Assembly: GCF_009910325.1 (NCBI RefSeq)
Contig: NZ_SUMG01000002.1
Coordinates: 302,912 to 366,911 of the forward strand
From: Isachenkonia alkalipeptolytica
Lineage (GTDB): Bacteria; Bacillota; Clostridia; Peptostreptococcales; T1SED10-28
Length of the DNA stretch: 64,000 bases
Direction: 5' to 3'
The number at the start of each line of letters is the position of its first letter. Positions within the stretch are counted from its first letter, which is position 1. The position numbers were made by a program, and so were the translations under genes. Positions 63,879-64,000 of this stretch are shown one piece after another. Under the pieces are notes generated by a model. It had not been told where the DNA came from. It worked only from the letters and a program-made list of their open reading frames with translations, and did no database searches.

Positions 63879-64000
63879 AGGTTGCGTATAAATGCAACCC
63901 CGCCCCTTGCTTCGGTCGTCTAAAACTCAAATATTAATTTGTTTTTTATGTTAAAATTGAATATTTCATTTAAAAAGCAAGAAAGGCCATGTTTCTTTGC

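Overview
The window reads as a chromosomal segment of a Gram-positive, endospore-forming, anaerobic member of the Clostridia. The evidence is: Shine-Dalgarno sequences of the AGGAGG type before almost every gene, frequent TTG and GTG starts, a SigI/RsgI pair, a YpeB-like germination protein, CIRCE-controlled groESL, a Rex repressor next to an acyl-CoA dehydrogenase/Etf operon, several 2[4Fe-4S] ferredoxin domains and a peptidoglycan-type (no secretin) type IV pilus operon. A peptide- or amino-acid-fermenting relative of Alkaliphilus/Natronincola is my best guess, but this is inference; no rRNA gene is present. No tRNA, rRNA, CRISPR array, prophage or intact insertion sequence was recognised.

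Layout. 1-4.4 kb: the end of a 2-hydroxyacid dehydrogenase-like gene, an SdpI-family membrane protein, a GGDEF-EAL protein and a GNAT acetyltransferase. 4.7-8.4 kb: guaA and guaB, the latter behind a guanine riboswitch with a readable terminator/antiterminator. 8.4-11.3 kb: a zinc-ribbon protein, an aldo/keto reductase with a ferredoxin tail, about 1 kb of repeat-rich DNA, and an FMN-binding lipoprotein. 11.8-19.5 kb: groESL with a perfect CIRCE, DUF554, an OGG-type DNA glycosylase, YpeB-like, and sigI-rsgI. 19.6-29.1 kb: a YerC/HisR-type TrpR-family regulator followed by a complete-looking hisZGDCBHAF-IE operon (no histidinol-phosphate phosphatase) with a nested palindromic operator at the start site. 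29.4-37.3 kb: a DUF362 ferredoxin protein, ornithine aminotransferase, an M20 amidohydrolase, an HD-GYP protein, an alpha/beta hydrolase and a GGDEF protein. 37.4-49.3 kb: a 12-gene type IV pilus operon (pilB-T-C, two small pilins, three minor pilins, pilD, pilM-N-O) preceded by what looks like a c-di-GMP-II riboswitch. 49.6-56.9 kb: a HATPase anti-sigma-type kinase, a 33-residue membrane miniprotein, an ABA4-like membrane protein, a WG-repeat protein, glutamate dehydrogenase, a P-loop/Asp23 fusion, a 2[4Fe-4S] ferredoxin and a MarR regulator with Fur-like boxes nearby. 57.2-63.9 kb: acd-etfB-etfA with a Rex box, rex, and an ABC-F protein.

Themes. (i) A possible c-di-GMP circuit: a GGDEF-EAL protein, a GGDEF protein and an HD-GYP protein lie in the same window as a pilus operon whose leader carries a c-di-GMP-II aptamer, with PilO fused to a LysM domain that could anchor the pilus machine in the cell wall. 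(ii) The DNA between genes is full of short tandem repeats (units of 9, 11, 13, 17, 19, 24 and 25 nt), and comparable low-complexity expansions sit inside HisC, HisF, RsgI and the WG protein. (iii) A dispersed family of small hairpins with a GGGACGG core, including a 29-nt form with GATGACA/TGTCATC ends, lies next to stop codons at several places and resembles REP sequences.
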